Part shown: positions 1-7,248 of the stretch, in pieces
Layout: each line of letters opens with the position of its first letter
Position numbering within the stretch: the stretch's first letter is position 1
Origin: Salinibaculum sp. SYNS191
Lineage (GTDB): Archaea; Halobacteriota; Halobacteria; Halobacteriales; Haloarculaceae
Assembly: GCF_037338445.1 (NCBI RefSeq)
Contig: NZ_CP147838.1
Span: forward strand, 2,232,001 to 2,296,000
Direction: 5' to 3'
Length of the DNA stretch: 64,000 nucleotides
Translations under genes and position numbers: made by a program
Notes under the pieces: generated by a model
Told to the model about the DNA's origin: nothing
Databases searched by the model: none
The model's input: only the letters and a program-made list of their open reading frames with translations

Positions 1-538
1 CCGCGGAGCGGTCGGCGTCGGTGTTGACCGGCGTGACGCCGTCCTCGTCTGCCCCGGCCATCGGCGGGCTGACGACCGGCGTGTAACCGTCCGAGAGCAG
101 CGATTCGAGGAGGTCGCCGTTGACCTGCTTGATTGACCCGGAGTGGTCGCCGCGGCGAATCTTGCGCTTGCCGTCCTCGACGACGCGGACCGCGGACTTG
201 CGCGGACCGTACAGCAGCTTCCCGTCCACGCCGGACAGGCCCACGGCGTCGACGTCCTCGCTCTGGAGGCCGGCGACCATCTCGGTGTTCAAAAGGCCCG
301 GCATCACCATCTCGAAGACCTCTATGGTGTCCTCGTCGGTGAACCGGCCGACGACGCCGCTCGGCGTCTCGACGTACTCCGGTTCCATGCCGAGGCGTTC
401 GAGGGTGTCGTCGACGGCGGTGGACCCGCCGTGTGTCACGACGGTGTCTTCGCCACTGTCGACGAGCGATGCGACGTCCGCGAGCGCGCCCGCGGGGTCG
501 ACCGCGCGGGCACCGCCAACTTTGATAACTACAGTCAT
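1..538 (-). CDS. argB: Acetylglutamate kinase / LysW-glutamate kinase (partial)
   Basis: Amino-acid kinase that phosphorylates the gamma-carboxyl of the amino-protected glutamate in arginine synthesis. The N-terminus has the VIKVGGARAV nucleotide-binding glycine motif, followed by a THGG segment and a GLSGVDG region typical of ArgB/LysZ. The 3' end lies beyond the left edge of the window, so only about 179 residues are visible. The start is 13 nt after the argC stop on the same strand. Because argW, argX and argC lie directly upstream, the substrate is probably LysW-carried glutamate and not free N-acetylglutamate. A dual role in lysine synthesis cannot be excluded from sequence. Confidence 0.93.
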   Translation of the reverse strand, partial: MTVVIKVGGARAVDPAGALADVASLVDSGEDTVVTHGGSTAVDDTLERLGMEPEYVETPSGVVGRFTDEDTIEVFEMVMPGLLNTEMVAGLQSEDVDAVGLSGVDGKLLYGPRKSAVRVVEDGKRKIRRGDHSGSIKQVNGDLLESLLSDGYTPVVSPPMAGADEDGVTPVNTDADRSA

Positions 539-551
539 TGGAAAACCTCCG

Positions 552-1589
552 TTACGGGGCACCCACGGGGTGGAGCCCGCGGAAGTTCAGGCCGGCCGTC
601 TCCTCGATGCCCAGCGCGACGTTGGCCGCGTGGAGGGCCTGGCCGGCCGAGCCCTTCATCATGTTGTCGATGGCCGAGAAGGCGACGATGCGCTTGTTCC
701 CGGGGTCGAGTTCGAAGCCGACCTCCGCGCGGTTCGTCCCCGCGACGGCCTTCGGTTCGGGGTAGCGATAGACGCCGCCGCCGCCGGCGACGAGTTCGAC
801 GAACGGCTCCTCCTCGTAGGACCCGCGGTAGGCCCCCCAGAGGTCGCCCTTCGAGACGGGCTGACCGGGGAAGACGTGCGCCGTCGCCGACGCGCCGCGA
901 ATCATGTCGACGGCGTGGACGGTGAAGGAGACGTCCAGGCCGAGGAACTGTTCGATTTCCGCCTCGTGGCGGTGACCGGTCGGCGCGTACGGGCGGACGA
1001 CGCCCGAGCGCTCGGGGTGCGAGGAGGCCTCGCCACCGCCGGCGCCGCCCTCGCTGGAGCCGACCTTCACGTCGACGACGACCTGCTCGTCGCCCGAGAG
1101 GATGTCCGCCTCGAACAGCGGGAGCAGGCCGAGGATGGTGGCCGTGGCGTTGCACCCGCCGGAGGCGATGAGGTCGGCACCCGGCAGTTCGTCGCGGGTG
1201 AGTTCCGGCAGCGCGTAGACGGACTTCTCCAGCAACTCCGGCCGGACGTGGCCGTCGTACCACTCGTCGTACTGCTCCTCCGTGTTCAGCCGGAAGTCGG
1301 CGGAGAGGTCGACCACGGTGTCCGCGGCGTCCTGGAAGGCGTCGATGCGCTCCATCGAGACGCCGTGAGGGGTCGCGGCGAACAGCACGTCCACCGATTC
1401 CAGGTCCTCCGGGTGCGAGAAGCGCAGGTCCCGGTGGCGCAGATTCGGGTGGGCGTGGCCGACGGTCTTGTTCTCCTTCGACCGGCTGGTGGCCTGTGCG
1501 ATTTCGAACTCGGGGTGGCCATCGAGGATGCGAAGCAACTCGCCGCCGGTGAACCCGCTGCCGCCGACGACGCTGGCCGTATACGTCAT
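552..1589 (-). CDS. argC: N-acetyl-gamma-glutamyl-phosphate reductase / LysW-glutamylphosphate reductase
   Basis: A 345-aa NADPH-dependent reductase that converts the gamma-glutamyl phosphate to the semialdehyde, the third step of the arginine branch. Residues 9-15 form the GGSGFTG dinucleotide-binding loop, and Cys146 in SGGCNATA is the expected catalytic thiol. HGVSM and DLSADFRL are family motifs. The ATG overlaps the argX stop by 4 nt (ATGA), which indicates translational coupling, and argB follows after 13 nt. It works on the LysW-bound intermediate if the carrier pathway inferred from argW/argX is right. Confidence 0.96.
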   Translation of the reverse strand: MTYTASVVGGSGFTGGELLRILDGHPEFEIAQATSRSKENKTVGHAHPNLRHRDLRFSHPEDLESVDVLFAATPHGVSMERIDAFQDAADTVVDLSADFRLNTEEQYDEWYDGHVRPELLEKSVYALPELTRDELPGADLIASGGCNATATILGLLPLFEADILSGDEQVVVDVKVGSSEGGAGGGEASSHPERSGVVRPYAPTGHRHEAEIEQFLGLDVSFTVHAVDMIRGASATAHVFPGQPVSKGDLWGAYRGSYEEEPFVELVAGGGGVYRYPEPKAVAGTNRAEVGFELDPGNKRIVAFSAIDNMMKGSAGQALHAANVALGIEETAGLNFRGLHPVGAP

Positions 1590-2479
1590 GCCGTCACCTC
1601 TGTATCGGTCTCGGATTCGACTTTCGCTTCCAGCCAGTCGACGACTGCGGCGGGCACGTCGGTTTCGACCGCCCCGTCGAGTGCCTTGAACTCGACGTTG
1701 TGATTGACCTCGTGGACGGTGTAGCCAGTCGGGTTTCCGTTTTCATCGACACCGGTCTCCATCAGGTCGATTCCGAGCAACCCGCCGCCGACGGCCTCGC
1801 TCGCCCGTGCCACGAGGTCGCGGCTCTCATCGTCCATGTCGAATTCGGTGACGTCTGCCCCCTTCGAGGCGTTCGTCAGCCAGTGGTCTGCCGAACGAAC
1901 CTCCGCAGCGATTGGCTCGCCGTCGGCCGCCAGCACGCGGATGTCACGACCCGGCTTCTCGACGAACTCCTGGATGTAGAACACCTTGTGCTCGTAGTGG
2001 CCGAGCACTTCCTTGTGCTCTAAGACGGCCTCCGCGGCGGAGTCGGACTCCAGTTTCGCCATCAGACGGCCCCAGGAGCCGATGACCGGCTTCAGCACGC
2101 AGGGGTAGCCGAAGTCCTGGATAATGTCCATCGCGGCGTCCTTCGTGAACGCGACTTCGGTGTTCGGCGTCGGCACGCCCGCCTGCTCCAGCGCGAGGCT
2201 GTTCTTGACCTTGTCCGCGCAGACCTCGGCCGTCTCGGCGCTGTTGACGATGGGCACGCCGTAGGCGTCGGCGAACTCCGTCGCGTAGAGGCTGCGGCTG
2301 GTCGCCAGACAGCGGTCGACGAGGACGTCCACGTCCTCGAACTCCGCCGGCGGCTCCGAGAGACCGAAGCGCTGTCTGCGAACGTCTATCTTCGCCACGT
2401 CGTGGTCGCGCTCGCGTAGCTCCGAGAGCAACAGTTTCTCGTCTTTCCGGATGCGCGAGTAGAGGATGCCGACTTTCAT
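1586..2479 (-). CDS. argX: Glutamate--LysW ligase ArgX (LysX/RimK-type ATP-grasp)
   Basis: A 297-aa ATP-grasp ligase that joins the alpha-amino group of glutamate to the C-terminal glutamate of the carrier protein ArgW. It begins MKVGILYSRIRKDE as in LysX/ArgX proteins. The core includes PCVLKPVIGSWGRL (ATP-binding strand) and, near residues 262-281, HEVNHNVEFKALDG (metal/substrate loop). It lies 45 nt downstream of argW and overlaps argC by 4 nt. Arginine and not lysine synthesis is inferred from the neighbouring argGH unit. Haloarchaeal homologues may serve only the arginine route. Confidence 0.93.
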   Translation of the reverse strand: MKVGILYSRIRKDEKLLLSELRERDHDVAKIDVRRQRFGLSEPPAEFEDVDVLVDRCLATSRSLYATEFADAYGVPIVNSAETAEVCADKVKNSLALEQAGVPTPNTEVAFTKDAAMDIIQDFGYPCVLKPVIGSWGRLMAKLESDSAAEAVLEHKEVLGHYEHKVFYIQEFVEKPGRDIRVLAADGEPIAAEVRSADHWLTNASKGADVTEFDMDDESRDLVARASEAVGGGLLGIDLMETGVDENGNPTGYTVHEVNHNVEFKALDGAVETDVPAAVVDWLEAKVESETDTEVTA

Positions 2480-2524
2480 AGGTGCCTCCGGGGAGTTGGC
2501 CGGTCGAGCCCGGCCGCTGTCATC

Positions 2525-2689
2525 TCACTCACCCCAGTCTTCTTCCAGCTCGGGTGCCGTGTCGAGTTCGACGGGGTCGACCGCCAGCACTTCGAGTTCG
2601 GCACCGCAGGTCGAACAGTCGACGATCTCTCCGACTTCGATGTCCTCGTGCAGGGTCACGTCGGCCCCACACTCGATGCATTCTGCCAT
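2525..2689 (-). CDS. argW: Amino-group carrier protein LysW/ArgW
   Basis: A 54-aa acidic carrier protein whose C-terminal Glu holds the growing arginine precursor by an isopeptide bond. It starts MAECIECGADVTLHED and has two CxxC zinc knuckles (Cys4/Cys7 and Cys25/Cys28). It ends in the diagnostic EDWGE motif, the last Glu being the attachment residue. It is the first gene of argW-argX-argC-argB. A TATA-like CTTTAAG at 2717-2723 lies about 31 nt before the ATG, which fits a leaderless or nearly leaderless transcript. The protein is short and easily missed, but the EDWGE tail and context make the call firm. Confidence 0.95.
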   Translation of the reverse strand: MAECIECGADVTLHEDIEVGEIVDCSTCGAELEVLAVDPVELDTAPELEEDWGE

Positions 2690-2716
2690 TGTACCTGCTG
2701 TTCGTCCGTCTATCGA

Positions 2717-2723
2717 CTTAAAG
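2717..2723 (-). promoter_or_regulatory. Predicted TATA box of the argWXCB operon
   Basis: CTTTAAG on the minus strand, centred about 31 nt upstream of the argW ATG. Transcription would start within a few nt of the start codon. No Shine-Dalgarno sequence precedes argW. Confidence 0.55.
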
Positions 2724-2765
2724 CCTTCGAACTTATCAGAACAGAATAGTGACGCATACGCAACT

Positions 2766-2934
2766 CTAAGCGTGTGAAGTGCCGGTTTTCGCGACGTGCT
2801 GAATCAGATGTTCAGTATTCTGGTACATTATCCCCTCGCGGGGGTGGTCGTCGTACTGGGGCCGGTCGTCGGCCGCGCTGGCCGGCGTCTGTACCCGCCT
2901 GACCGCTCTCGGCGTCTGTCAGTCGCTCAGACAT
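2766..2934 (-). other. Possible small gene or frameshifted remnant after argH
   Basis: An ATG at 2934 overlaps the argH stop by 8 nt and opens a 40-codon frame beginning MSERLTDAESGQAGTDA, stopping near 2812. The +1 frame stays open to a TAG at 2766-2768. It reads through a protein-like stretch with DDRPQYDDHPREG and then MYQNTEHLIQHVAKTG, but has no good early start codon. The acidic haloarchaeal look of the first part of one frame and the later part of the other suggests a small gene split by a frameshift, or a pair of unrelated short frames. No family recognised. Confidence 0.3.
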
Positions 2935-4390
2935 AGCCGTCCACCTCCGACTGGCGTTCCGCCGCCGCGTCCGCGACGGCCGCCCGGCGGGACTCGACGG
3001 CCTCGCGGTCCGCGGCCAGCGCCTCTGTCGCGCGCGAAAGCGACTGCTCGACTGCCTCGGGGGCCGGTCCCCCGCGGGAGTCCCGCATCGCGACGCTCTC
3101 GGCGGGGGAAAGCGCCGCCTCGACCTCCTCTCTGGGCACGTAGGCGGTCAGCGACTCGCCGAGGACGTCCTCGCTGGCGGCGTCCAGTTCCGCGAAGCCG
3201 GGGTCGTCGCTGTCCGCTGCGGCGGAGGCAACCAGCTCGTGAGCCGTCCGGAAGGGGACGCCAGCCTGCGCGAGCAGGTCCGCGACGCCGGTCGCCGTCG
3301 CGAAGCCGTCGCCCGCTGCCTCGGCCAGCACCGCCTCGGGCCAGTCGGCGGTCGCGACCGCGCCGACTGCCACCTCGACGCTCTCGCTCACCGAGTCGAT
3401 GGCGTCCCAGGCGTGCCGGCCGGCGCGTTGCAGGTCGCGGTTGTACGCCCGCGGCAATCCCTTCAGCGTCGTCAGCAACCCCTCCAGCCCCGCCGTCGCG
3501 TCGCCGGTGCGCCCCCGGACGAGTTCCAGCGTGTCCGGGTTCTTCTTCTGGGGCATGATAGAGGACGTCGACGCGTAGTCGTCGGCCAGGTCGACGTGGC
3601 CCTTGCTGGCGAAGACGACGACGTCCTCCGCGAGGCTCGACAGCGTCGTCGCCAGGGTCGCCGTCGCGGCGGTCGTCTCCACGAGGAAGTCACGTGCGGC
3701 CGCAGCGTCGGTCGCGTTCTCGACCAGGCCGTCGAAGCCGAGCAACTCGGCGGTCCGCTCGCGGTCGATATCGAAGGGCGTCCCGGCGAAGGCAGCGCCG
3801 CCCAGCGGCGACTGGTTGACGCGCCCGTAGGCGTCCAGCAGGCGGCCGGTGTCCCGGGCCAGCGCCTCCTCGTAGGAGCACAGCCAGTGGGCCACCGTCG
3901 TCGGCTGGGCAGGCTGGAGGTGCGTGTAGCCGGGCATCACGGTCTCGGTGTGCTCGGCGGCCACCGCCAGCAGTTGCTCGCGTGCGTCCACGACTGTCTC
4001 CAGCAGGTCCAGCACGTCCTCGCGCAGGCGGTAGCGGATGCAGGCCGCCACCTCGTCGTTGCGCGAGCGGGCGGTGTGCATCCGGCCGCCCTCGGGCCCG
4101 ACGCGCTCGATGACGGCCGTCTCGATGGCCTCGTGGACGTCCTCGCCGTCGGGGAGTGCGCCGTGGCCGTCGTCCTCGATGTCGTCGAGTGCCGCGAGAA
4201 TCGCGCCGGCGTCGTCCCCGTCGACGATGCCCTGCTCGGCGAGCATCACGACGTGTGCACGGTCGACGGCGAGGTCGGCGGCGAAGATGCGCTCGTCGGC
4301 GGCGAGCGAGGAGAGAAAGTCCCGCGCTGGGCCGCCGCTGAAGCGGTCGCGGCGGACGACGCTGTCGTCGGGCTCGCTCTCCTCGGTCAT
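2927..4390 (-). CDS. argH: Argininosuccinate lyase
   Basis: A 487-aa fumarase/aspartase-superfamily enzyme that splits argininosuccinate into arginine and fumarate. The superfamily signature SSIMPQKKNPD is at residues 276-286, and SRNDEVA (about 109-115) and MPGYTHLQPAQPTT (about 152-165) are the other conserved substrate-binding regions. The ATG is 2 nt downstream of the argG stop, so the two genes form one operon. Length is normal for the family, with a haloarchaeal acidic C-terminal part. Confidence 0.97.
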   Translation of the reverse strand: MTEESEPDDSVVRRDRFSGGPARDFLSSLAADERIFAADLAVDRAHVVMLAEQGIVDGDDAGAILAALDDIEDDGHGALPDGEDVHEAIETAVIERVGPEGGRMHTARSRNDEVAACIRYRLREDVLDLLETVVDAREQLLAVAAEHTETVMPGYTHLQPAQPTTVAHWLCSYEEALARDTGRLLDAYGRVNQSPLGGAAFAGTPFDIDRERTAELLGFDGLVENATDAAAARDFLVETTAATATLATTLSSLAEDVVVFASKGHVDLADDYASTSSIMPQKKNPDTLELVRGRTGDATAGLEGLLTTLKGLPRAYNRDLQRAGRHAWDAIDSVSESVEVAVGAVATADWPEAVLAEAAGDGFATATGVADLLAQAGVPFRTAHELVASAAADSDDPGFAELDAASEDVLGESLTAYVPREEVEAALSPAESVAMRDSRGGPAPEAVEQSLSRATEALAADREAVESRRAAVADAAAERQSEVDGYV

Positions 4391-4392
4391 GT

Positions 4393-5601
4393 TTACTCGT
4401 CCTTGGTGGCGTTCTCGATGGCGGTGTTGGCCAGGCGCGACTGGAAGCCGTGGTACTTCGCGACGCCGGTGGCGTCCTGCTGGGTGATGCCGCCCTGCAC
4501 GTCCTCCTGGTCGAACGAGGCCGCGGACTTGCTGTAGACGGCGTACTCACTCTCGCGGCTGACCGGGCGGCAGTGGCCGCCCTCCAGTTTCACGGTGACG
4601 GTCCCGGTCACGCGCTCGTTCGTGCTGTCGATGAATCCTTCGAGGGCATCGACGATGGGCGCGTCGATGAGGCCCTGATAGCCCTTCTGCGCCCACTGCT
4701 GGTCGACCTGCTGCTTGAACTGGCGCTCCTCCTGGGTCAGGACGAGTTGCTCCAGCGCCTCGTGGGCGGTCAGCAGGACCGTCGCGGCCGGGTGCTCGTA
4801 GTTCTCGCGGACCTTCAGACCCAGCATGCGGTCCTCCATCATGTCCGTGCGGCCGACGCCGTGTGCGCCGGCGCGCTCGTTGAGCGCCTCGACGAGTTCG
4901 ACGGAGTCGATTTCCTCGCCGTCGAGCGCGACGGGTTCGCCGCTCTCGAACGCGATGTCGACCAGTTCGGCCTCCTTGCCGCTGGGGTTGTCCGTCCAGT
5001 CGTAGATGTCGTCCTCGGGGATGGTCGCGGGGTCCTCTAGCTCCGAGCCCTCGATGGAGCGGCTCCAGAGGTTCGTGTCGATGCTGTAGCGACCCTCGTT
5101 GCCGCCCTCGACGGGCAGGTCGCGCTCGGCGGCGTACTCCATCTCCCACTCGCGGGTCAGACCGAGTTCGCGGACGGGCGCGATGACCTCCAGGTCGGAG
5201 TCGCGCCAGACGGCCTCGAACCGGAGCTGGTCGTTGCCCTTGCCGGTGCAGCCGTGGGCGACGGCGTCGCAGTCCTGTTCGATGGCGACGTCGAGGATGG
5301 CCTGGGCGATGACCGGGCGCGCGAGCGCGGTGCCCAGCGGGTAGCCCTGGTAGGTGGCGTTCGCCTTCACCGAGCGCAGGCAGAGGTCGGCGAACTCCTC
5401 CCTGGCGTCGACGACGTAGTTGTCGACGTCTAAGGCCTCGGCGGTCTCCTCGGCCTCGGCGAACTCCTTTTTCGGCTGGCCGACGTCGACGGTGACGCCG
5501 ATGACCTCGTCGTAGCCGTACTCCTCTTCGAGCAGCGGGACGCAAACTGTCGTGTCGAGCCCACCCGAAAAGGCGAGCGCGACGCGGTTTCCTTCTGGCA
5601 T
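4393..5601 (-). CDS. argG: Argininosuccinate synthase
   Basis: A 402-aa N-type ATP pyrophosphatase that condenses citrulline and aspartate. The P-loop AFSGGLDTT is at residues 10-18, and AHGCTGKGNDQLRFE and SIDTNLWSRSIEGSELEDP are ArgG signatures. No TATA element or Shine-Dalgarno site lies just before the ATG. The nearest good TATA is about 220 nt upstream at 5817-5826, which predicts an unusually long 5' leader. That leader contains an arginine-rich 29-codon ORF and hairpins (5697-5791). Expression may therefore respond to arginine through the leader (inference). Confidence 0.97.
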   Translation of the reverse strand: MPEGNRVALAFSGGLDTTVCVPLLEEEYGYDEVIGVTVDVGQPKKEFAEAEETAEALDVDNYVVDAREEFADLCLRSVKANATYQGYPLGTALARPVIAQAILDVAIEQDCDAVAHGCTGKGNDQLRFEAVWRDSDLEVIAPVRELGLTREWEMEYAAERDLPVEGGNEGRYSIDTNLWSRSIEGSELEDPATIPEDDIYDWTDNPSGKEAELVDIAFESGEPVALDGEEIDSVELVEALNERAGAHGVGRTDMMEDRMLGLKVRENYEHPAATVLLTAHEALEQLVLTQEERQFKQQVDQQWAQKGYQGLIDAPIVDALEGFIDSTNERVTGTVTVKLEGGHCRPVSRESEYAVYSKSAASFDQEDVQGGITQQDATGVAKYHGFQSRLANTAIENATKDE

Positions 5602-5696
5602 TTGTGTGTAGTGTGTCGGGTGAACGATGTCCGCCCCGGAACCCGACGGTGGGCGGCGATTGGTGACCGGTCAGAACGTCGATGGGTGAGTAATAG

Positions 5697-5712
5697 CGGG
5701 CCTAACGGCCCG
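5697..5712 (-). promoter_or_regulatory. Leader hairpin enclosing the stop codon of the Arg-rich ORF
   Basis: A perfect 6-bp stem with a 4-nt loop: CGGGCC, GTTA, GGCCCG on the minus strand. The TAG stop of the 29-codon leader ORF sits at the loop/stem junction, so a ribosome finishing that ORF would cover the hairpin. It lies about 95 nt before argG. There is no strong U-run after it, so classical intrinsic termination is uncertain. Confidence 0.5.
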
Positions 5713-5791
5713 GTCGTCGTGGTTCTCGCAGAAGTCGAACGGACCCGCCGGTGGCGACGGGCACGCCACGAGCGTCGCGGGTCCGGGTCAT
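5702..5791 (-). CDS. Putative arginine-rich leader peptide of argGH
   Basis: A 29-aa ORF, MTRTRDARG...RRPGR, with 8 arginines, four of them CGA codons clustered in the last 11 codons. Its ATG lies about 30 nt below a good TATA (5817-5826), so it should be the leaderless first ORF of the argGH transcript. Its stop lies inside a hairpin (5697-5712). A second, longer stem is inside the ORF (5741-5784). The arrangement resembles ribosome-dependent attenuation leaders of amino-acid operons. I know of no described archaeal arginine leader of this kind, and function is inferred only. Confidence 0.5.
   Translation of the reverse strand: MTRTRDARGVPVATGGSVRLLREPRRPGR
5741..5784 (-). promoter_or_regulatory. 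Nested inverted repeats in the argG leader
   Basis: Outer arms GGACCCGC and GCGGGTCC (8 bp, perfect) are at 5777-5784 and 5741-5748. Inside them, GTGGCG and CGCCAC (6 bp, perfect) are at 5764-5769 and 5751-5756. The structure lies within the leader ORF, so translation would open it. It could act as a sensor or anti-terminator arm paired with the hairpin at 5697-5712. Confidence 0.45.
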
Positions 5792-5816
5792 GTACGCAGG
5801 AATAGCCGGAGTGGAC

Positions 5817-5826
5817 TACAAATAAG
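5817..5826 (-). promoter_or_regulatory. Predicted TATA box for the argGH transcript
   Basis: CTTATTTGTA on the minus strand in an otherwise GC-rich stretch, about 30 nt before the leader ORF ATG at 5791 and about 220 nt before argG. I see no other features between here and the next gene end at 5943. Confidence 0.55.
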
Positions 5827-5942
5827 TTCCGAGAAGCGCGTGGTGTGCGATTCGCTGACGCGCGTCAGCCTCGCCGTGCGAGCGACACCGCCGCGGCCGG
5901 GGCGACGAGCACCGTCCGAGATACGTTCTGGCCGCTGTCGGG

Positions 5943-6791
5943 TTAGCGTCCGCCGGGCGAGCCGCCGCGAGTGCCGTCTGTCGCGTTGTCCGCGTCGGAC
6001 CCGTCGGGCCCCATCTGGCCGTCGGCGCCGCCCATCTGCCCGCCGGACTGGTTGCCGTCGGTCACGTTGTCGCTGACCGTGTCGTCACCAGCCGCGTTGT
6101 CACCGGGCATGTCGGGCATGTCGCCGTCCGCCACGTCGTCAGGCATCCCCTGCCCGGGTCCGGCGTCTGCCGGCGGGCCGCGGGGCGCGGCGCTCGGGCC
6201 GGCGATGCTGCGCGCGATGTCGGCGACCTGCTTGCCGCCGAGTTCGCTGGCGCGCTCTCGCAGCTGCTGGATGGCCGTCGCGTTGATGTCCTTCGACTTG
6301 AGCAGGTCGACAGGTAGTCCCTCGGATTCGCTCGCCGTCTGGTTCGCCAGGTCCTTCGCGGTCTGCATCTTCGCGCCCAGTTCGGCGACCTGTGCCCTGT
6401 ACTTGCCCTCGCTGATGGAGCCGTTCTGCACGGACTCGTTGAGTGCCTGCTGGCGTTCCCGCAGGTCGGCAATCCGCTGCTGGACGTCACCGACCTGCGC
6501 GGCGACGACCCCGGCCTTGCTCTCGTTCGACGCCGCCTTGGCGACCTGGAGGCCGAAGGCCCGCCTGTCGACTTCGCCCTCTAGCTCGGCCTGCTGGACG
6601 CCGACGACGCCGGAGAGGCGCTCGCCGGGGGCGACGCTCGCGTTGCCGTCGGTGCCGTTGGTCGCCGTCGCGTTACTGTCGTGACTGTCGGCCAGCACGC
6701 CGTCGCCCGTCGCGGCCAGCCCCGAAATCGGCACGGCGGCCACGGAGACGACGACGAGCACTGCCATCGTGACTGCGGTGCTTCGTCGCAT
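5943..6791 (-). CDS. Secreted coiled-coil protein (DUF7096-like)
   Basis: A 282-aa exported protein of unknown function. Residues 1-30 are a signal peptide (MRRSTAVTMAVLVVVSVAAV...). They are followed by an Asn/Thr/Gly-rich linker with several NxT/S sequons, a helical QQRIADLRERQQALNESV coiled-coil region, and a C-terminal Gly/Met/Pro/Asp-rich tail. The start at 6791 is chosen over an in-frame ATG at 6815 because the TATA (6818-6827) lies only 3 nt before the latter but about 31 nt before 6791. The DUF7096 assignment is from recall and tentative. Neighbours are envelope genes on the same strand. Confidence 0.75.
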   Translation of the reverse strand: MRRSTAVTMAVLVVVSVAAVPISGLAATGDGVLADSHDSNATATNGTDGNASVAPGERLSGVVGVQQAELEGEVDRRAFGLQVAKAASNESKAGVVAAQVGDVQQRIADLRERQQALNESVQNGSISEGKYRAQVAELGAKMQTAKDLANQTASESEGLPVDLLKSKDINATAIQQLRERASELGGKQVADIARSIAGPSAAPRGPPADAGPGQGMPDDVADGDMPDMPGDNAAGDDTVSDNVTDGNQSGGQMGGADGQMGPDGSDADNATDGTRGGSPGGR

Positions 6792-6817
6792 CGTATCTCG
6801 TCCTTGTCCTGCCAACC

Positions 6818-6827
6818 CTATATAAAC
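6818..6827 (-). promoter_or_regulatory. TATA box of the DUF7096-like gene
   Basis: GTTTATATAG on the minus strand, the strongest TATA in the left half of the window. Its spacing to the ATG at 6791 decides the start codon. Confidence 0.7.
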
Positions 6828-6853
6828 GACACTCGCTGAAGCCGACTCTCGCC

Positions 6854-6880
6854 CGATTAACCACGATTAACGCCGATTAA
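6854..6880 (-). repeat. Three TTAATCG repeats at 10-bp spacing upstream of a TATA box
   Basis: TTAATCG occurs exactly three times on the minus strand, at 6874-6880, 6864-6870 and 6854-6860, each separated by 3 nt so that the period is exactly 10 bp. The array lies about 27-53 bp upstream of the TATA at 6818-6827. Same-face spacing upstream of a core promoter suggests a tandem activator or regulator site. Confidence 0.6.
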
Positions 6881-6945
6881 AAACCCTCGCAGTCTGTCGG
6901 TTCGTCGCTGGCGGAGTGCTACTCGGAGGTGAACCGTGGAAATGC

Positions 6946-7248
6946 TTATATACCGGATTCGTCCTGGCGGAGCCGCTGAACCAGCAGCGACAGCCCGAGC
7001 CCGCAGGCGAGTATCACGGCGAGGTTGAACGCCGACTGGAAGAACGGTTCGTAGTCCGACGCAATCCAGATTGAGATGGCCCGCGACGCGCTCAGGTAGA
7101 ACTGGACGGTCGCGACCAGCGCGAGTCCCGCCAGTCCGACGACTGCGCCCCGGTAGAGGTAGGCCACCATCGACTCGGGGAGCATGACCGTCTGCTCGTC
7201 CCCGGTGCTGTTCGCCTCGTCCGTCGTCGATTCTGTCGTGTCACTCAT
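6946..7248 (-). CDS. Small two-TM membrane protein (DUF8060-like)
   Basis: A 100-aa protein: acidic Ser/Thr N-terminus (MSDTTESTTDEANSTGDE), then two predicted membrane helices (GAVVGLAGLALVATVQFYL and FNLAVILACGLGLSLLVQ), ending RLRQDESGI. The start at 7248 is preferred because the upstream in-frame extension is Arg/His-rich and unlike haloarchaeal protein. The gene overlaps the stop of the upstream PGF-CTERM gene by 8 nt, so the two are probably co-translated. Function unknown. The DUF number is tentative. Confidence 0.8.
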   Translation of the reverse strand: MSDTTESTTDEANSTGDEQTVMLPESMVAYLYRGAVVGLAGLALVATVQFYLSASRAISIWIASDYEPFFQSAFNLAVILACGLGLSLLVQRLRQDESGI

